Part shown: piece after piece, positions 31,716-41,467 of the stretch
Layout of the letters: every line of letters begins with the position of its first letter
Position numbering within the stretch: position 1 is the stretch's first letter
NCBI GenBank assembly: GCA_015060555.1
Contig: SUYG01000016.1
Location: 7,427-71,426, forward strand
From: Physcousia sp015060555
GTDB taxonomy: Bacteria > Bacteroidota > Bacteroidia > Bacteroidales > Bacteroidaceae
Length of the DNA stretch: 64,000 bases
Direction: 5' to 3'
The notes under the pieces: generated by a model
Told to the model about the DNA's origin: nothing
The model's input: only the letters and a program-made list of their open reading frames with translations
The model's database searches: none
Position numbers and translations under genes: made by a program

Positions 31716-31868
31716 ATGTCATTCTTAAGAGCTCTCTTAGCTATCTTCTTTCCACCCCTCTCTGTCATCGACCGCGGTTGTGGCTCGGTGCTGATAGTGC
31801 TGATACTCACCATCTGCGGTTGGGTGCCGGGCGTGATTGCCGCGCTGGTCATCCTGAACAAGAACTAG
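31716..31868 (+). CDS. YqaE/Pmp3-family small membrane protein
   Basis: 50 residues, too short for most gene finders. FLRALLAIFFPPLSVIDRGC and VLILTICGWVPGVIAALVIL are the two membrane helices of the UPF0057/YqaE family, small inner-membrane proteins linked to membrane potential and stress. It lies 46 bases after the transporter and 66 before rhaD. There is no obvious link to rhamnose use. Confidence 0.85.
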   Translation: MSFLRALLAIFFPPLSVIDRGCGSVLIVLILTICGWVPGVIAALVILNKN

Positions 31869-31895
31869 TAAGGCGACAATAGTAAGGAATGAAGC

Positions 31896-31927
31896 CATTA
31901 AACTTTTAAACTCTTAAACTCTTAAAC
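31896..31927. repeat. Short AT-rich repeat TAAACTCT, about four units
   Basis: TAAACTTT, TAAACTCT, TAAACTCT and TAAACC in series (8-bp period), just before rhaD. Confidence 0.7.
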
Positions 31928-31934
31928 CAAACAT

Positions 31935-32747
31935 ATGAAAAGTATCTTAGAGGGGCGCCAGGCGCTCAAAAAAGCCGTGGGCGACGTGGCAGAAGTTGCC
32001 GGTTACCTGTGGCAGAAGGGATGGGCCGAGCGCAACGGCGGCAACATCACGGTAAACATCACGGAGCAGGTGGACGACGCCATTCGCGCGCTGCCCGCCA
32101 TCTCACCCGTCTATCAGATCGGCACTACCCTGCCCCATCTGAAGGGCTGCTATTTTTACTGTAAAGGAACACAGATGCGCATGCGCGACTTGGCACGCTG
32201 GCCGATGGACAACGGCAGCATCATCCGCATTCTTGACGACTGCGCCAGCTATGTCATCATCGCCGACAACCCTGTGAAGCCCACGAGCGAGCTGCCCTCT
32301 CATCTGGCCGTTCATGACTACCTGTTGGCCAAGGGCTCACCCTACCGCGCCAGCCTCCACACCCACCCCATCGAGCTGGTGGCGCTGACCCACAACAAGA
32401 CATACATGGAGAAAGACGTAGCCACGAAGATGCTGTGGTCGATGATTCCCGAGACGAAGGCTTTCTGCCCGCGCGGACTGGGTATGGTGCCTTACATGCT
32501 GCCTTCGAGCGTAGAACTCGCCGACGCCACCATCAAGGCCATCGACGATGACTACGACGTGGTGATGTGGGAGAAGCACGGTGTCTTCGCCGTCGATACG
32601 GACATCATGAGTGCCTTCGACCAGGTCGATGTGCTCAACAAAGCCGCTCTCATCTACATCGCCGCCAAGAACATGGGCTTCACGCCCGATGGCATGACAG
32701 ACGCGCAGATGCAGGAGCTCAGCGATGTCTTCGGACTGCCGAAGTAG
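31935..32747 (+). CDS. rhaD: Rhamnulose-1-phosphate aldolase
   Basis: 270 residues, class II aldolase. GGNITVNITEQ starts the fold, the zinc ligands are in ASLHTHPIELVAL and MWEKHGVFAVD, and the catalytic-Glu segment KPTSELPSHLAVHD precedes them. It splits L-rhamnulose 1-phosphate into dihydroxyacetone phosphate and L-lactaldehyde. Downstream of the transporter and YqaE genes. A palindromic element begins at the base after its stop codon. Confidence 0.94.
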   Translation: MKSILEGRQALKKAVGDVAEVAGYLWQKGWAERNGGNITVNITEQVDDAIRALPAISPVYQIGTTLPHLKGCYFYCKGTQMRMRDLARWPMDNGSIIRILDDCASYVIIADNPVKPTSELPSHLAVHDYLLAKGSPYRASLHTHPIELVALTHNKTYMEKDVATKMLWSMIPETKAFCPRGLGMVPYMLPSSVELADATIKAIDDDYDVVMWEKHGVFAVDTDIMSAFDQVDVLNKAALIYIAAKNMGFTPDGMTDAQMQELSDVFGLPK

Positions 32748-32786
32748 GACTCTCCCCCTACCCCTCCCTAAACAGGGAGGGGCGTA
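32748..32786 (+). repeat. Palindromic element, family A, between convergent genes
   Basis: GGACTCTCCCCCTA then hairpin CCCCTCCCTAAACAGGGAGG. It abuts the rhaD stop and ends one base before the ATPase stop, so it may also serve as a bidirectional terminator. Confidence 0.85.
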
Positions 32787-32787
32787 T

Positions 32788-35364
32788 TTACCTGGACTTT
32801 AGCCAACGAATCGCCTCACCCACCAACAGGACGGGTGAGGTGATTGCTATAATGATGAGCCAGTCTGACAGCTCGAGAGGGACGACATTGAACATCGGAC
32901 CTCCTACCTCAACGATGAAGATCTGGCCGAAGAAGATGAGGGCCGCGATGGTCAGGAAGCCTTTGCAGCCACGAAGCAGCAGGGCGCTCTGTCCAGTGAG
33001 GAAAGCGCGGGCATTGAAAAGGTTCCAGAACTGCAGCATCACGAAGGCGGTGAAGAAAAGCGTGTGCTCGCGCGGTGTGAAACCGTCACGCTCCAGCCAC
33101 CACAGCAGAGCGGTCATCAACAGGAAGAAGAGGCCGCCGACACTGAGGATGAACCACCACATGGGGGTAGAGATGATGAACTTACGACGGTCGCGCGGAC
33201 GCTCGTGCATGACAGCCTGGGAAGGCGGCAGCGAAGCCAAAGCCATCGCGGCGAAAGTGTCCATGATGAGATTGACCCACAGCATCTGGGTGACAGTGAG
33301 CGGTGCCTCGGTTCCCATCATCGCACCGGCGAGGACGGTGAAGCAGGCACAGACGTTCACCGTGAGCTGGAACAGGAGGAAGCGCTGGATGTTGCGGTAG
33401 AGAGAACGTCCCCAGAGAACAGCACGCCCGATGCTGGCGAAGGAGTTGTCGAGGATGGTGATGTCCGAGGCTTCCTTGGCGACGGCGGTACCATCACCCA
33501 TGGAGAGCCCTACATGGGCAGCGTGAAGGGCTGGAGCATCATTGGTGCCGTCGCCCGTGACAGCGACCACTTCGCCGCGCGCCTGCAGTGCCTGAACCAA
33601 CCGTTTCTTGTCCATGGGCCGGGCACGCGCGATGATGACGATGTCACCCGCCCGCTCACACAGCTGCTCATCAGAGAGCGCTGCGATTTCAGGACCGGTG
33701 AAGACATGTCTTTCACCTGCCGGCGCATCACCCCTTACCTCCATCAATCCGATTTGGCGGGCAATCTCTGTTGCGGTAGCAGGTGTATCGCCAGTGACAA
33801 TCTTCACGGCGATGCCGGCTTCCAGACATTCCTGCACGGCTGCCGGGACATCCGCACGCACAGGGTCAGCGATACCGACGAGCGCGTCGAGGACGGGCGT
33901 GGAAGCATCCGCTGCATGAGCAAGGGCGAGAGTGCGGAGGCCACGCTGTTGCCAGGTAGTCAGGACGTTAGCGAGTTCCTCATTAGCGGAACTGGCCATC
34001 GCGCACATCTCCATGACAATCTCTGGAGCCCCCTTAATATATAGGAACGTGCGCGCGAGGGCATCGGAAGCCGGTGCCGCAATGCGCGTTGCCATGTATT
34101 TACGCTCGGTGGTGAAGGGGACCTCCTCGACAATGGACGCGGCAGCACGCAGGGCGGCATAATCCTGTCCCTGAGCCCGCAGCCACAAGAGGAGTGCGCC
34201 CTCGGTGGGATTACCCAGAACATGGTCCCCATCAAGGGATGCCGTGCTGTTGAGGGCGATGTTGTCAAAGATGAAATGCCGTTCACTCCTGACGACCATC
34301 TCCGCCACCGTCATCTGGTTCTGCGTGAGCGTGCCGGTCTTATCCGTACATATCACAGTGGTAGCACCCATTGTCTCGCAGGCGTGGAGCCGACGCACGA
34401 GGTTGTTGGTCTTCAACATTCTGCGCATGGAATAAGCCAACGAGAGGGTGACGGCCATCGGCAGACCCTCGGGCACCGCCACGACGATGAGCGTGACGGC
34501 CAGCATCAGGGACTGGAGGAGGTAAGCCAGAAAGGTGACGAACTGAAAATCGGCAGTACCCTCTGTGATGAACCAGAGGGCGATACGGGCAACGACGACG
34601 AGGGCGGCAACGGCATAGCTGAGTCGTGCGATGAGCGCCCCGAGGCGGTCGAGCTGTTCGTTGAGCGGTGTGCGAACACTATCGTCAATCTGCACCTCGG
34701 TGAAGAGGCGCCCATTCTCGGTGGCGTCGCCAACGGCGGTAACGCGCATCACGCCGTGCCCCTCAAGGAGCTTTGTGCCACGCAGCACCGTGTTGGAAGG
34801 GAAGGTAGCATCGCTGTCCTGCTCCTCAGGGAGTACACTCTTGGCACAGACAGGCTCACCAGTAAGCGTGGATTCATCCACCTGCATCAGCGTAGCCTCC
34901 AGGAGGAGACCATCGGCAGGAATCTCATCGCCCGTGGCCAGAAGCACAATGTCATCGACAACGATGTCGCGGCGCGGCACCTGAGTCTCCTTACCATCAC
35001 GGATGACGCGCACGGGCTCGAGGTCGTTCTGCTGGCTGAGCAGCTGGAACTCGCGCCCAGCCTTTTGCTCGAACCAGAAGGCCAACACGGTAGCCAGGAG
35101 AATGGCAACGATGATTCCCACGGGTTCGAAGAAAGCCTGGGTGCCGGCATCGAGCTGGAAATACTCATAGCAAGAGATGCCGATGCTGAGGACCGCGGCC
35201 ACAAGTAGAATGACGATAAGAGGATCTGCGAATTTCTCTGCAAGCTTTCTCCACCAAGGCAATCGCTCGCGCGGTGTAAGAACATTGGTGCCGTGGGCAA
35301 CGCGGCTTGCCTCTACCTGCTGCTGTGAGAGACCAACGTATCGGAGTGTCGAGTTTTCGTTCAT
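32788..35364 (-). CDS. P-type Ca2+-transporting ATPase (PMCA-like)
   Basis: 858 residues. Phosphorylation motif CTDKTGTLTQNQMTV, the TGES equivalent TLTGEPV, the hinge VTGDGTNDAPALHAAHVG, and membrane segment 4 text VAVPEGLPMAVTLSLAY typical of calcium pumps of the P2B type. N- and C-terminal membrane bundles are complete (ten segments). Exports Ca2+ from the cytoplasm. Start ATG at 35364 fits the family and follows a -7 core; the longer frame upstream overlaps it. Confidence 0.93.
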   Translation of the reverse strand: MNENSTLRYVGLSQQQVEASRVAHGTNVLTPRERLPWWRKLAEKFADPLIVILLVAAVLSIGISCYEYFQLDAGTQAFFEPVGIIVAILLATVLAFWFEQKAGREFQLLSQQNDLEPVRVIRDGKETQVPRRDIVVDDIVLLATGDEIPADGLLLEATLMQVDESTLTGEPVCAKSVLPEEQDSDATFPSNTVLRGTKLLEGHGVMRVTAVGDATENGRLFTEVQIDDSVRTPLNEQLDRLGALIARLSYAVAALVVVARIALWFITEGTADFQFVTFLAYLLQSLMLAVTLIVVAVPEGLPMAVTLSLAYSMRRMLKTNNLVRRLHACETMGATTVICTDKTGTLTQNQMTVAEMVVRSERHFIFDNIALNSTASLDGDHVLGNPTEGALLLWLRAQGQDYAALRAAASIVEEVPFTTERKYMATRIAAPASDALARTFLYIKGAPEIVMEMCAMASSANEELANVLTTWQQRGLRTLALAHAADASTPVLDALVGIADPVRADVPAAVQECLEAGIAVKIVTGDTPATATEIARQIGLMEVRGDAPAGERHVFTGPEIAALSDEQLCERAGDIVIIARARPMDKKRLVQALQARGEVVAVTGDGTNDAPALHAAHVGLSMGDGTAVAKEASDITILDNSFASIGRAVLWGRSLYRNIQRFLLFQLTVNVCACFTVLAGAMMGTEAPLTVTQMLWVNLIMDTFAAMALASLPPSQAVMHERPRDRRKFIISTPMWWFILSVGGLFFLLMTALLWWLERDGFTPREHTLFFTAFVMLQFWNLFNARAFLTGQSALLLRGCKGFLTIAALIFFGQIFIVEVGGPMFNVVPLELSDWLIIIAITSPVLLVGEAIRWLKSR

Positions 35365-35370
35365 GATGTG

Positions 35371-35378
35371 CAAAGGTA
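35371..35378 (-). promoter_or_regulatory. -7 element TACCTTTG for the Ca2+ ATPase
   Basis: Minus-strand TACCTTTG, 6 bases upstream of the ATG, so the leader would be very short or absent. Confidence 0.45.
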
Positions 35379-35506
35379 CAACAAAAGTTTCCACAGCACG
35401 CCGTTTACAACCAACTTTCTTGACTTTGGGGCCTCTTTTTTGTCATATTTGTCCTTTCGAAGGAAAAAAATCTACAAAGCATGTCAGTTATCCGAAGAAT
35501 TCTTAC

Positions 35507-35514
35507 TATCTTTG
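35507..35514 (+). promoter_or_regulatory. -7 element TATCTTTG for the zinc-hook protein
   Basis: The core ends 20 bases before the ATG at 35535. Confidence 0.6.
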
Positions 35515-35534
35515 CACATCACTTTAAGAAAGTC

Positions 35535-38231
35535 ATGACCGAGACATACCCAACCCCAGCCATACGCCCAGAGACAATGGAGAATACGCTGCGCCAATGG
35601 TGGCAGGAGCGTTTTGAAACGCCGCTGCCAGACGACGTGCGCGAATGGTTGCGCAATCTTTTCCGTCAGGAGATTTCCCGCGCACGCCTCCATGAACAGC
35701 TGCTGGACGATGCTACGATACAATCCATTCACGAGGGGCGCCGCCTCTGCCAGACCAAGCTGGCACATCTGGACGAGACCGCCATACAGCTGAAGCGCCA
35801 ATTGGAACAGCTGCACCAATACCTGAAGGTGAACACTGAGATGACGGAACAGCGCGAACGCCTGTACCGTCTCAACAAAGAGTTGGCCACCATCCAGGCC
35901 GAGCGCCAGGAGCTGGAACGTTTTGAAGCTTTTGAGCCGGTGAACGGTCAGGTGCAACGCATCCATCTGTTGGCACAAGATATCGAGAGAACACGTCAGG
36001 CCAGCAGCCGCCAAGCACTTGAGATAGATCAGGCACAGAAAGAAACCGACACCGCCGAACAGCAGATGACCATTGAAAAAGAGAACGTGGCCGATGCCTT
36101 GCAAAGGCTGCTCTCATCTGCCGTGAAGATGGCTGATGGCGAACGTTTGGGAGCCGAAGTGGAAGAAGGACGGCAACACGCAAGCGAAGTAGATGCGAAC
36201 CTCAAGCTGCTACGTGAGCGCGACAGCATCCTTCAAAAGAACATCCGCGAGAACAGCCTTGAGGAAGAACGCATACAAAAAGAGCTCTCAGAACTACGCG
36301 TGCAACTACAGGCTCTCGATGTGCATCAGCAGATGCTGGTACACAGCGATGCGGTGAAGATGATGATAGACGAGTTGGTGCTCGCCGATCAGCAGCGTAC
36401 GGAGCTCACCCGCGAGCTGGACTTGGCCATGCGCCGACAAGAGGAGCGCGACGAACACCTCGGACGTCTCTTCTCTGAGAACCAGAAACTCGGCGCCACC
36501 ATCAAATCCAAACAGGAAGAAGCCGACGGCCACCGCCGGGGCATCGCCGGAAAGGACAGCTACAACCTGCAGCGGCGCGCGCTGGAACTGCGCAGCCGCA
36601 TGCTCATGTTGAAGATGAGCGCCACACTGTGGCACGGCATCGCCATGGGCTATGACCTCGTCGAGCAGAAAGAGGAAAGCATCACACGCCTGCGTCTGCA
36701 CGCCGACCACCTGAACCGCGACATTGACACGCAAGACCACGACGTGCGGCAGTTGACACAGCAACTGGAACATAAGATCTATCATCTGACGCTGTCGAAG
36801 AGCCAGAATGTCATAGAGCTGCGCGGCGACCTGGAAGAAGGAACGCCCTGCACTGTCTGCGGTGCCACACACCATCCCTGGCAAGGCGAGACTATCGTGG
36901 AACAGAACGCGCTAATAGCCACGCTGAAGGCAGACTGTGAGACATTGCGCCGCGACCTGGAAGCGAAGCAGCGGCAGCTGGAAGATTCCAAGCAGGACCT
37001 GACGCGCACGCTGTCGCGGCTGGACACCGAGAACGAACACCTAAGTACACTGCGCCAACGCCAGCACGCCGACGTGGAGGAATGGAAGAACTTCCGCAAC
37101 CTGGACCCGTCATTCTCCGACTGCTCACCCTCCACCAACCGCGAGGCACGAACTACGCTCATACAACTGCTCATCGAGAAGGCGTCCGTGGATGCAGAGA
37201 CAGCAGAGAAAGAGCTGGAAGCCTTTACCTTCCACCTGGATGCCATCTCCAACATCGGCGTCACCATACAAAAATTACAACAACAGGCCGACGACCTGTC
37301 CATCCGTCTCAACGAAGCCAACACAGCCTGCCAAGTCATGGCCGGACAGGTGGAGCGCCTCAACAAACGCCTGCAGCAGACCACGAGCACCTACCGCCAA
37401 CGCTACGATGCCCTAGAACTGGTCATCACGCTACCCGAGTGGTCGTCACAGTGGAAGACTTCACCCGAAAACCTCAAGCAACGCATTCAAGGGATGCGTG
37501 ACCACTGGGAAGACATCAACAACAAGTTGCGTGAAGCCGAATTAGATGCCATGCGCCTAAAGACCGATGGACTGCGCCTGCAAGAGAGCCGCCAGCAGCT
37601 GCTGACCGACATCGCATCACTGGAGTCCTACACCAACAAGCTCCACGAGCACATCGATAAGTCCGAGAATGCATGGAAGAAGCTCATTCCTGAAGGTGAC
37701 AACAAGCAACCCTTCGAACAAGCACGTGCCCAACACGCCACGCAAACCGAACTGCTGGAAAAAGCCCGCAAGGAATACGAGAAACGACTGTGGCAACAGT
37801 TATCTGCTGTAGCCTTGAAGGAGGCGCTGGACAGTCACGCGCACGACTTCGAGCAGGAGATTGCACAGCAACACCGCAGCCTTGATTTGTGGATGAACCG
37901 CTACAATGCCAACCACCCGCCGGTGCAGATTCAGGAGCTGGAACGTGTGCTGGCCGGCGAGAAAGATTGGAGTGAGCTACGCGAACATGTGCGTAAAGTG
38001 CAGGATGAGCAGTCCATGACGGAAGCCCGCGTCGATTACCTGCGCGCTCAAATCATCGCACTACAAGCCGAGGGGTTGCGCTCCCTCTCGGATGACGGCG
38101 ATGCCGAACGCAAGGCGCTGCAAGCGAAGCTCGCCGAGTTGGAGCAGCAGCAACGCGAACTGCTGAAACAAATCGTACAATACGACTTGCGCCTGCAGAC
38201 ACACGAACAAGCGAAGGCTTTTGTTTCTTAA
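35535..38231 (+). CDS. SbcC/Rad50-like coiled-coil protein with zinc hook but no ATPase head
   Basis: 898 residues, almost entirely long coiled coil rich in Glu, Gln, Leu and Arg. In its middle is GDLEEGTPCTVCGATHHPW with Cys439 and Cys442, a close match to the SbcC zinc hook (PCPVCGSxHHP), which sits at the tip of the Rad50-type coiled coil. I find no Walker A at the N-terminus, and no signature or Walker B at the C-terminus, so the nucleotide-binding head is missing. The open frame is complete with a promoter, so this is not a simple truncation. It could be a structural or DNA-organising partner; no sbcD neighbour is seen. Function unknown. Confidence 0.75.
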   Translation: MTETYPTPAIRPETMENTLRQWWQERFETPLPDDVREWLRNLFRQEISRARLHEQLLDDATIQSIHEGRRLCQTKLAHLDETAIQLKRQLEQLHQYLKVNTEMTEQRERLYRLNKELATIQAERQELERFEAFEPVNGQVQRIHLLAQDIERTRQASSRQALEIDQAQKETDTAEQQMTIEKENVADALQRLLSSAVKMADGERLGAEVEEGRQHASEVDANLKLLRERDSILQKNIRENSLEEERIQKELSELRVQLQALDVHQQMLVHSDAVKMMIDELVLADQQRTELTRELDLAMRRQEERDEHLGRLFSENQKLGATIKSKQEEADGHRRGIAGKDSYNLQRRALELRSRMLMLKMSATLWHGIAMGYDLVEQKEESITRLRLHADHLNRDIDTQDHDVRQLTQQLEHKIYHLTLSKSQNVIELRGDLEEGTPCTVCGATHHPWQGETIVEQNALIATLKADCETLRRDLEAKQRQLEDSKQDLTRTLSRLDTENEHLSTLRQRQHADVEEWKNFRNLDPSFSDCSPSTNREARTTLIQLLIEKASVDAETAEKELEAFTFHLDAISNIGVTIQKLQQQADDLSIRLNEANTACQVMAGQVERLNKRLQQTTSTYRQRYDALELVITLPEWSSQWKTSPENLKQRIQGMRDHWEDINNKLREAELDAMRLKTDGLRLQESRQQLLTDIASLESYTNKLHEHIDKSENAWKKLIPEGDNKQPFEQARAQHATQTELLEKARKEYEKRLWQQLSAVALKEALDSHAHDFEQEIAQQHRSLDLWMNRYNANHPPVQIQELERVLAGEKDWSELREHVRKVQDEQSMTEARVDYLRAQIIALQAEGLRSLSDDGDAERKALQAKLAELEQQQRELLKQIVQYDLRLQTHEQAKAFVS

Positions 38232-38269
38232 TTATTTTTAAAATGTATGGTTATTTCCCAGCTTATTCA

Positions 38270-38277
38270 TACTTTTG
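38270..38277 (+). promoter_or_regulatory. -7 element TACTTTTG for the AraC-type HTH gene
   Basis: Core 44 bases upstream of the ATG at 38322. Confidence 0.55.
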
Positions 38278-38321
38278 TACCCAAAATTCAATAACAACAC
38301 AAACTACGAACAATTAAAACT

Positions 38322-38789
38322 ATGTCAAAGTACAACCTTCGCGAGAGAAAGGACGCACCGGCTCTCTACCGCACAGCTATCAAGCGTGAAGTCATCGATG
38401 AAATCTGCGAGCAAATCCTCCGCAAGATGATCGTCGAGAAGCGCTATCGTGACCCACAGTACAATGCCCAGAAGTTGGCACAGGAAATCCAGACGAATGC
38501 ACGCTATGTGAGCGCGGCCGTGAGTTTACGCTTCCAAACCAACTTCCCCACGCTCATTGCCGGTTATCGCCTGCGCGATGCTATCGCCATGATGACTGAC
38601 AAACGTACACGCGACCTGACCATGGCCGAGATTTCCAGTGCCAGCGGCTTCGCAAACCGTCAGTCCTTCTATTCATCGTTCTTCAAAGCCTACGGGAAGA
38701 GCCCCAAGCAATATCAAAAAGATTTCTTTTCCAAGGTCAGAACTCCCAAAGGCAGCAAGAACAAAACCACTTCTGTAAATGAATCTTAA
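38322..38789 (+). CDS. Stand-alone AraC-type DNA-binding protein
   Basis: 155 residues with no sensor domain. The AraC helix-turn-helix pair covers the body: YNAQKLAQEIQTNARYVSAAV (first) and TMAEISSASGFANRQSFYSSFFKAYGKSPKQYQK (second, split here for length). A basic tail KVRTPKGSKNKT follows. Its stop overlaps the start of the peptidase gene by 11 bases, so the two are probably translated together. Target genes unknown. Confidence 0.82.
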   Translation: MSKYNLRERKDAPALYRTAIKREVIDEICEQILRKMIVEKRYRDPQYNAQKLAQEIQTNARYVSAAVSLRFQTNFPTLIAGYRLRDAIAMMTDKRTRDLTMAEISSASGFANRQSFYSSFFKAYGKSPKQYQKDFFSKVRTPKGSKNKTTSVNES

Positions 38790-40830
38790 ACACTTTACAA
38801 CCGGAATGCTCATTGCAGCAACAACCCTCGCCACGTCCTGTGGCACCCAAAAAGAAGAGACAGAATTCGAGTACAATGACGAACGCTTTGCCGACCTGCA
38901 GATGCTACGCTACAAGGTCGAGGGCTTCGAGGATCTCTCGCTGCGCCAGAAGACGCTCGTCTATTACCTCTCACAGGCAGCCCTCAGCGGCCGTGACATC
39001 CTGTGGGACCAGAACGGGCGCTACAACCTGCGCATCCGTCAGCTGCTGGAGTCCGTCTATACCGACTATCAGGGCGACCGCGAGAGCGATGACTTCAAGC
39101 AGTTTGTCATCTACCTCAAGCGCGTCTGGTTCTCCAATGGCATCTACCACCACTACGGCTGCGACAAGTTCCAGCCCGGCTTCTCCGAGGACTTCCTGCG
39201 CACTGCCATGAAGGATGTGGCTGCCGAAAAGCTCCCCTTCGACACAGAAGAGCTCTTCCCCGTCATCTTCGACCCCACGGTACTGCCCAAGCGCACCAAC
39301 CAAGCCGACGGAGAGGACTTGGTGGTCACCAGCGGAGGAAACTACTACGGGCCGGGTGTCACGCAAGCCGAGGCCGAGGACTTCTATCTGAAGATGAAGG
39401 AAGCAGATCCCGACCCCGCACACCCCATCATGTTCGGCATGAACAGCCGCCTTGTGAAGGAGAACGGTGTGCTGAAGGAGAAGGTGTGGCGCAGCGGAGG
39501 TCTCTATGGCGAGGCCATCGACCGCATCATCTACTGGCTCGAGAAGGCCAAGACCGTCGCCGAGAGCGACAAGCAGGCGGCCGTCATCGACAAACTGATA
39601 GAATATTACCGCACAGGCGACCTGAAGACCTTCGATGCCTACAGCATCCTATGGGTGGAGGACACCGAGGGCGACGTCGATTTCACCAACGGCTTCACCG
39701 AGAGCTATGGCGACCCGCTGGGCATGAAGGCCAGCTGGGAAGGCTATGCCAACTTCAAGGATAAGGCAGCCACCGAGCGCACCGAGAAGCTCTCCGCCAA
39801 CGCACAATGGTTTGAGGACCACTCCCCCGTAGATCCCCGTTTCAAGAAGCAGAACTGCAAGGGCATCACAGCCAAGGTCATCGTCGCAGCCATCCTCGGC
39901 GGCGACCTATACCCCAGCACCGCCATCGGCATCAACCTGCCCAACAGCAACTGGGTACGTGCTGAGCACGGCTCCAAGAGCGTGACCATCGGTAACCTCA
40001 CCGATGCCTACAACAAGGCTGCCCGCGGCAACGGCTTCCAAGAGGAGTTCGTCATTGACCAGACCACACGCCAGTGCATCAACGAATACGGCGATATCTG
40101 CGACGACCTCCACACCGACCTGCACGAATGCCTGGGCCACGGCAGCGGCAAGCTGCTGCCCGGCGTGGATGCCGACTCGCTGAAGGCCTACGGCAGTGCC
40201 ATCGAAGAGGCGCGCGCCGACCTCTTCGGCCTCTACTACATCGCCGACCCGAAGCTCGTGGAATTAGGTCTCACGCCCAATGCCGATGCCTACAAGAGCC
40301 AGTACTACACCTATATGATGAACGGTCTGATGACACAGCTCGTGCGCATCGAACCGGGCAACAACATTGAGGAAGCACACATGCGCAATCGCGCTCTCAT
40401 CGCCCACTGGGTCCTCGACCATGCGAGCCCTTCAGCGGACGCTGAGGGAGCTGTGGCAGCCATCGAACTGGTCAAGCGCGATGGAAAGACCTACGTGCAG
40501 ATCAACGACTACGCCGCCCTGCGCACACTCTTTGGCGAACTGCTGGCTGAAATCCAGCGCGTGAAGAGCGAGGGCGACTTCGAAGGTGCCCGCCGCCTCA
40601 TCGAGCAGTACGGTGTGAAAGTAGATGCCGACCTGCACCAGGAAGTCCTCGCCCGCTACAAAGCCCTCAACCTGGCTCCCTACAAGGGCTTCATCAACCC
40701 TGAGTACGTGGTCACAGAGGACAAGGACGGCAACATCACCGATGTGCAGATCCGCTACGGCGAGGCCTATGACCACCAGATGCTGCGCTATAGCCAAGAG
40801 TACAAGACACTCCCCTTCATCAACGAATAA
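38779..40830 (+). CDS. Dipeptidyl-peptidase III (M49), lipoprotein
   Basis: 683 residues. The zinc motif HECLGH is at 449-454 and EEARAD at 476-481, the paired motifs of family M49 (HExxGH and EExRAE/D). N-terminal MLIAATTLATSCGTQ has a lipobox, so it is probably anchored in the envelope. Releases dipeptides from peptide N-termini. A small Ala-rich stretch HASPSADAEGA near residue 552 may be a minor insert. Confidence 0.92.
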   Translation: MNLKHFTTGMLIAATTLATSCGTQKEETEFEYNDERFADLQMLRYKVEGFEDLSLRQKTLVYYLSQAALSGRDILWDQNGRYNLRIRQLLESVYTDYQGDRESDDFKQFVIYLKRVWFSNGIYHHYGCDKFQPGFSEDFLRTAMKDVAAEKLPFDTEELFPVIFDPTVLPKRTNQADGEDLVVTSGGNYYGPGVTQAEAEDFYLKMKEADPDPAHPIMFGMNSRLVKENGVLKEKVWRSGGLYGEAIDRIIYWLEKAKTVAESDKQAAVIDKLIEYYRTGDLKTFDAYSILWVEDTEGDVDFTNGFTESYGDPLGMKASWEGYANFKDKAATERTEKLSANAQWFEDHSPVDPRFKKQNCKGITAKVIVAAILGGDLYPSTAIGINLPNSNWVRAEHGSKSVTIGNLTDAYNKAARGNGFQEEFVIDQTTRQCINEYGDICDDLHTDLHECLGHGSGKLLPGVDADSLKAYGSAIEEARADLFGLYYIADPKLVELGLTPNADAYKSQYYTYMMNGLMTQLVRIEPGNNIEEAHMRNRALIAHWVLDHASPSADAEGAVAAIELVKRDGKTYVQINDYAALRTLFGELLAEIQRVKSEGDFEGARRLIEQYGVKVDADLHQEVLARYKALNLAPYKGFINPEYVVTEDKDGNITDVQIRYGEAYDHQMLRYSQEYKTLPFINE

Positions 40831-40852
40831 GTCCCATAAGTCTTTAAGTCCC

Positions 40853-41413
40853 ATGAGCCCCATCCAAGCCATCAAAGCTGACCTGCGCGCTGCCATGAAC
40901 GGCGTGGCCTCCAAAGCCATCCGCGAAAGCGGCATGGGCTACAAGCTGGTCTTTGGCGTGGAGCTGCCCCGTCTGCGCGAGATTGCTGCCGGCTACGATG
41001 CTGACCGCCGTCTCGCCCTGGATTTGTGGCAGGAGGACATACGTGAGTGCAAGATGCTGGCTATCATGCTCTACCCACAGGAGGAATTCGACCGCGACAT
41101 TGCCGACATGTGGATCAGCAGCCTGCACCCGGAGCAGGCCGAATTGGTTCAGCTCATGGCCCTCGACCGTCTCTCAAAGATGAGCGATGCCTCCGAACTG
41201 GCCTTCCTGTGGATGGCTGACGAGCGCCCTCTCTTTCAGCTCTGCGGTTTCCTCATGCTCAACCGTTTGCTGATGCAAGGTGCACAGCTCTCTCCCGATG
41301 CCGAAGCGGAATTCCAGGATCAGGCGGCCGCCACCCTGCCCTCCCCTTTTCTGCCACTGCGGAAAGCCGTACAGAACGCCCTCGTTCGCCTCGAAGAAAG
41401 CAAGAATGGTTGA
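40853..41413 (+). CDS. AlkD-like DNA alkylation repair / HEAT-repeat protein
   Basis: 186 residues of amphipathic helix pairs typical of the AlkD-type HEAT-repeat fold (VELPRLREIAAGYDADRRLALDLW, WISSLHPEQAELVQ, LPLRKAVQNALVRLE). Some family members are 3-methyladenine or 7-methylguanine glycosylases; this short form may lack activity. The start is the ATG at 40853, 22 bases after the peptidase stop. Confidence 0.7.
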   Translation: MSPIQAIKADLRAAMNGVASKAIRESGMGYKLVFGVELPRLREIAAGYDADRRLALDLWQEDIRECKMLAIMLYPQEEFDRDIADMWISSLHPEQAELVQLMALDRLSKMSDASELAFLWMADERPLFQLCGFLMLNRLLMQGAQLSPDAEAEFQDQAAATLPSPFLPLRKAVQNALVRLEESKNG

Positions 41414-41452
41414 AAACTGGAGTCATCCTTTGGTCATTTCGGAGAAATATAG

Positions 41453-41460
41453 TACTTTTG
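41453..41460 (+). promoter_or_regulatory. -7 element TACTTTTG for the Fur-purA pair
   Basis: Core 7 bases before the Fur-family ATG, leaving a very short leader. Confidence 0.5.
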
Positions 41461-41467
41461 TGCCCGT

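Noticed and set aside
32567..33400. Plus-strand open frame across the rhaD end and the Ca2+ ATPase
   Set aside because: It overlaps two well-supported genes and has no recognised domain.
40433..40455. Short hairpin in the dipeptidyl peptidase gene as another palindromic element
   Set aside because: The stem exists (CCCTTCAGCG with CGCTGAGGG) but no tag is visible, so it may be ordinary coding sequence.
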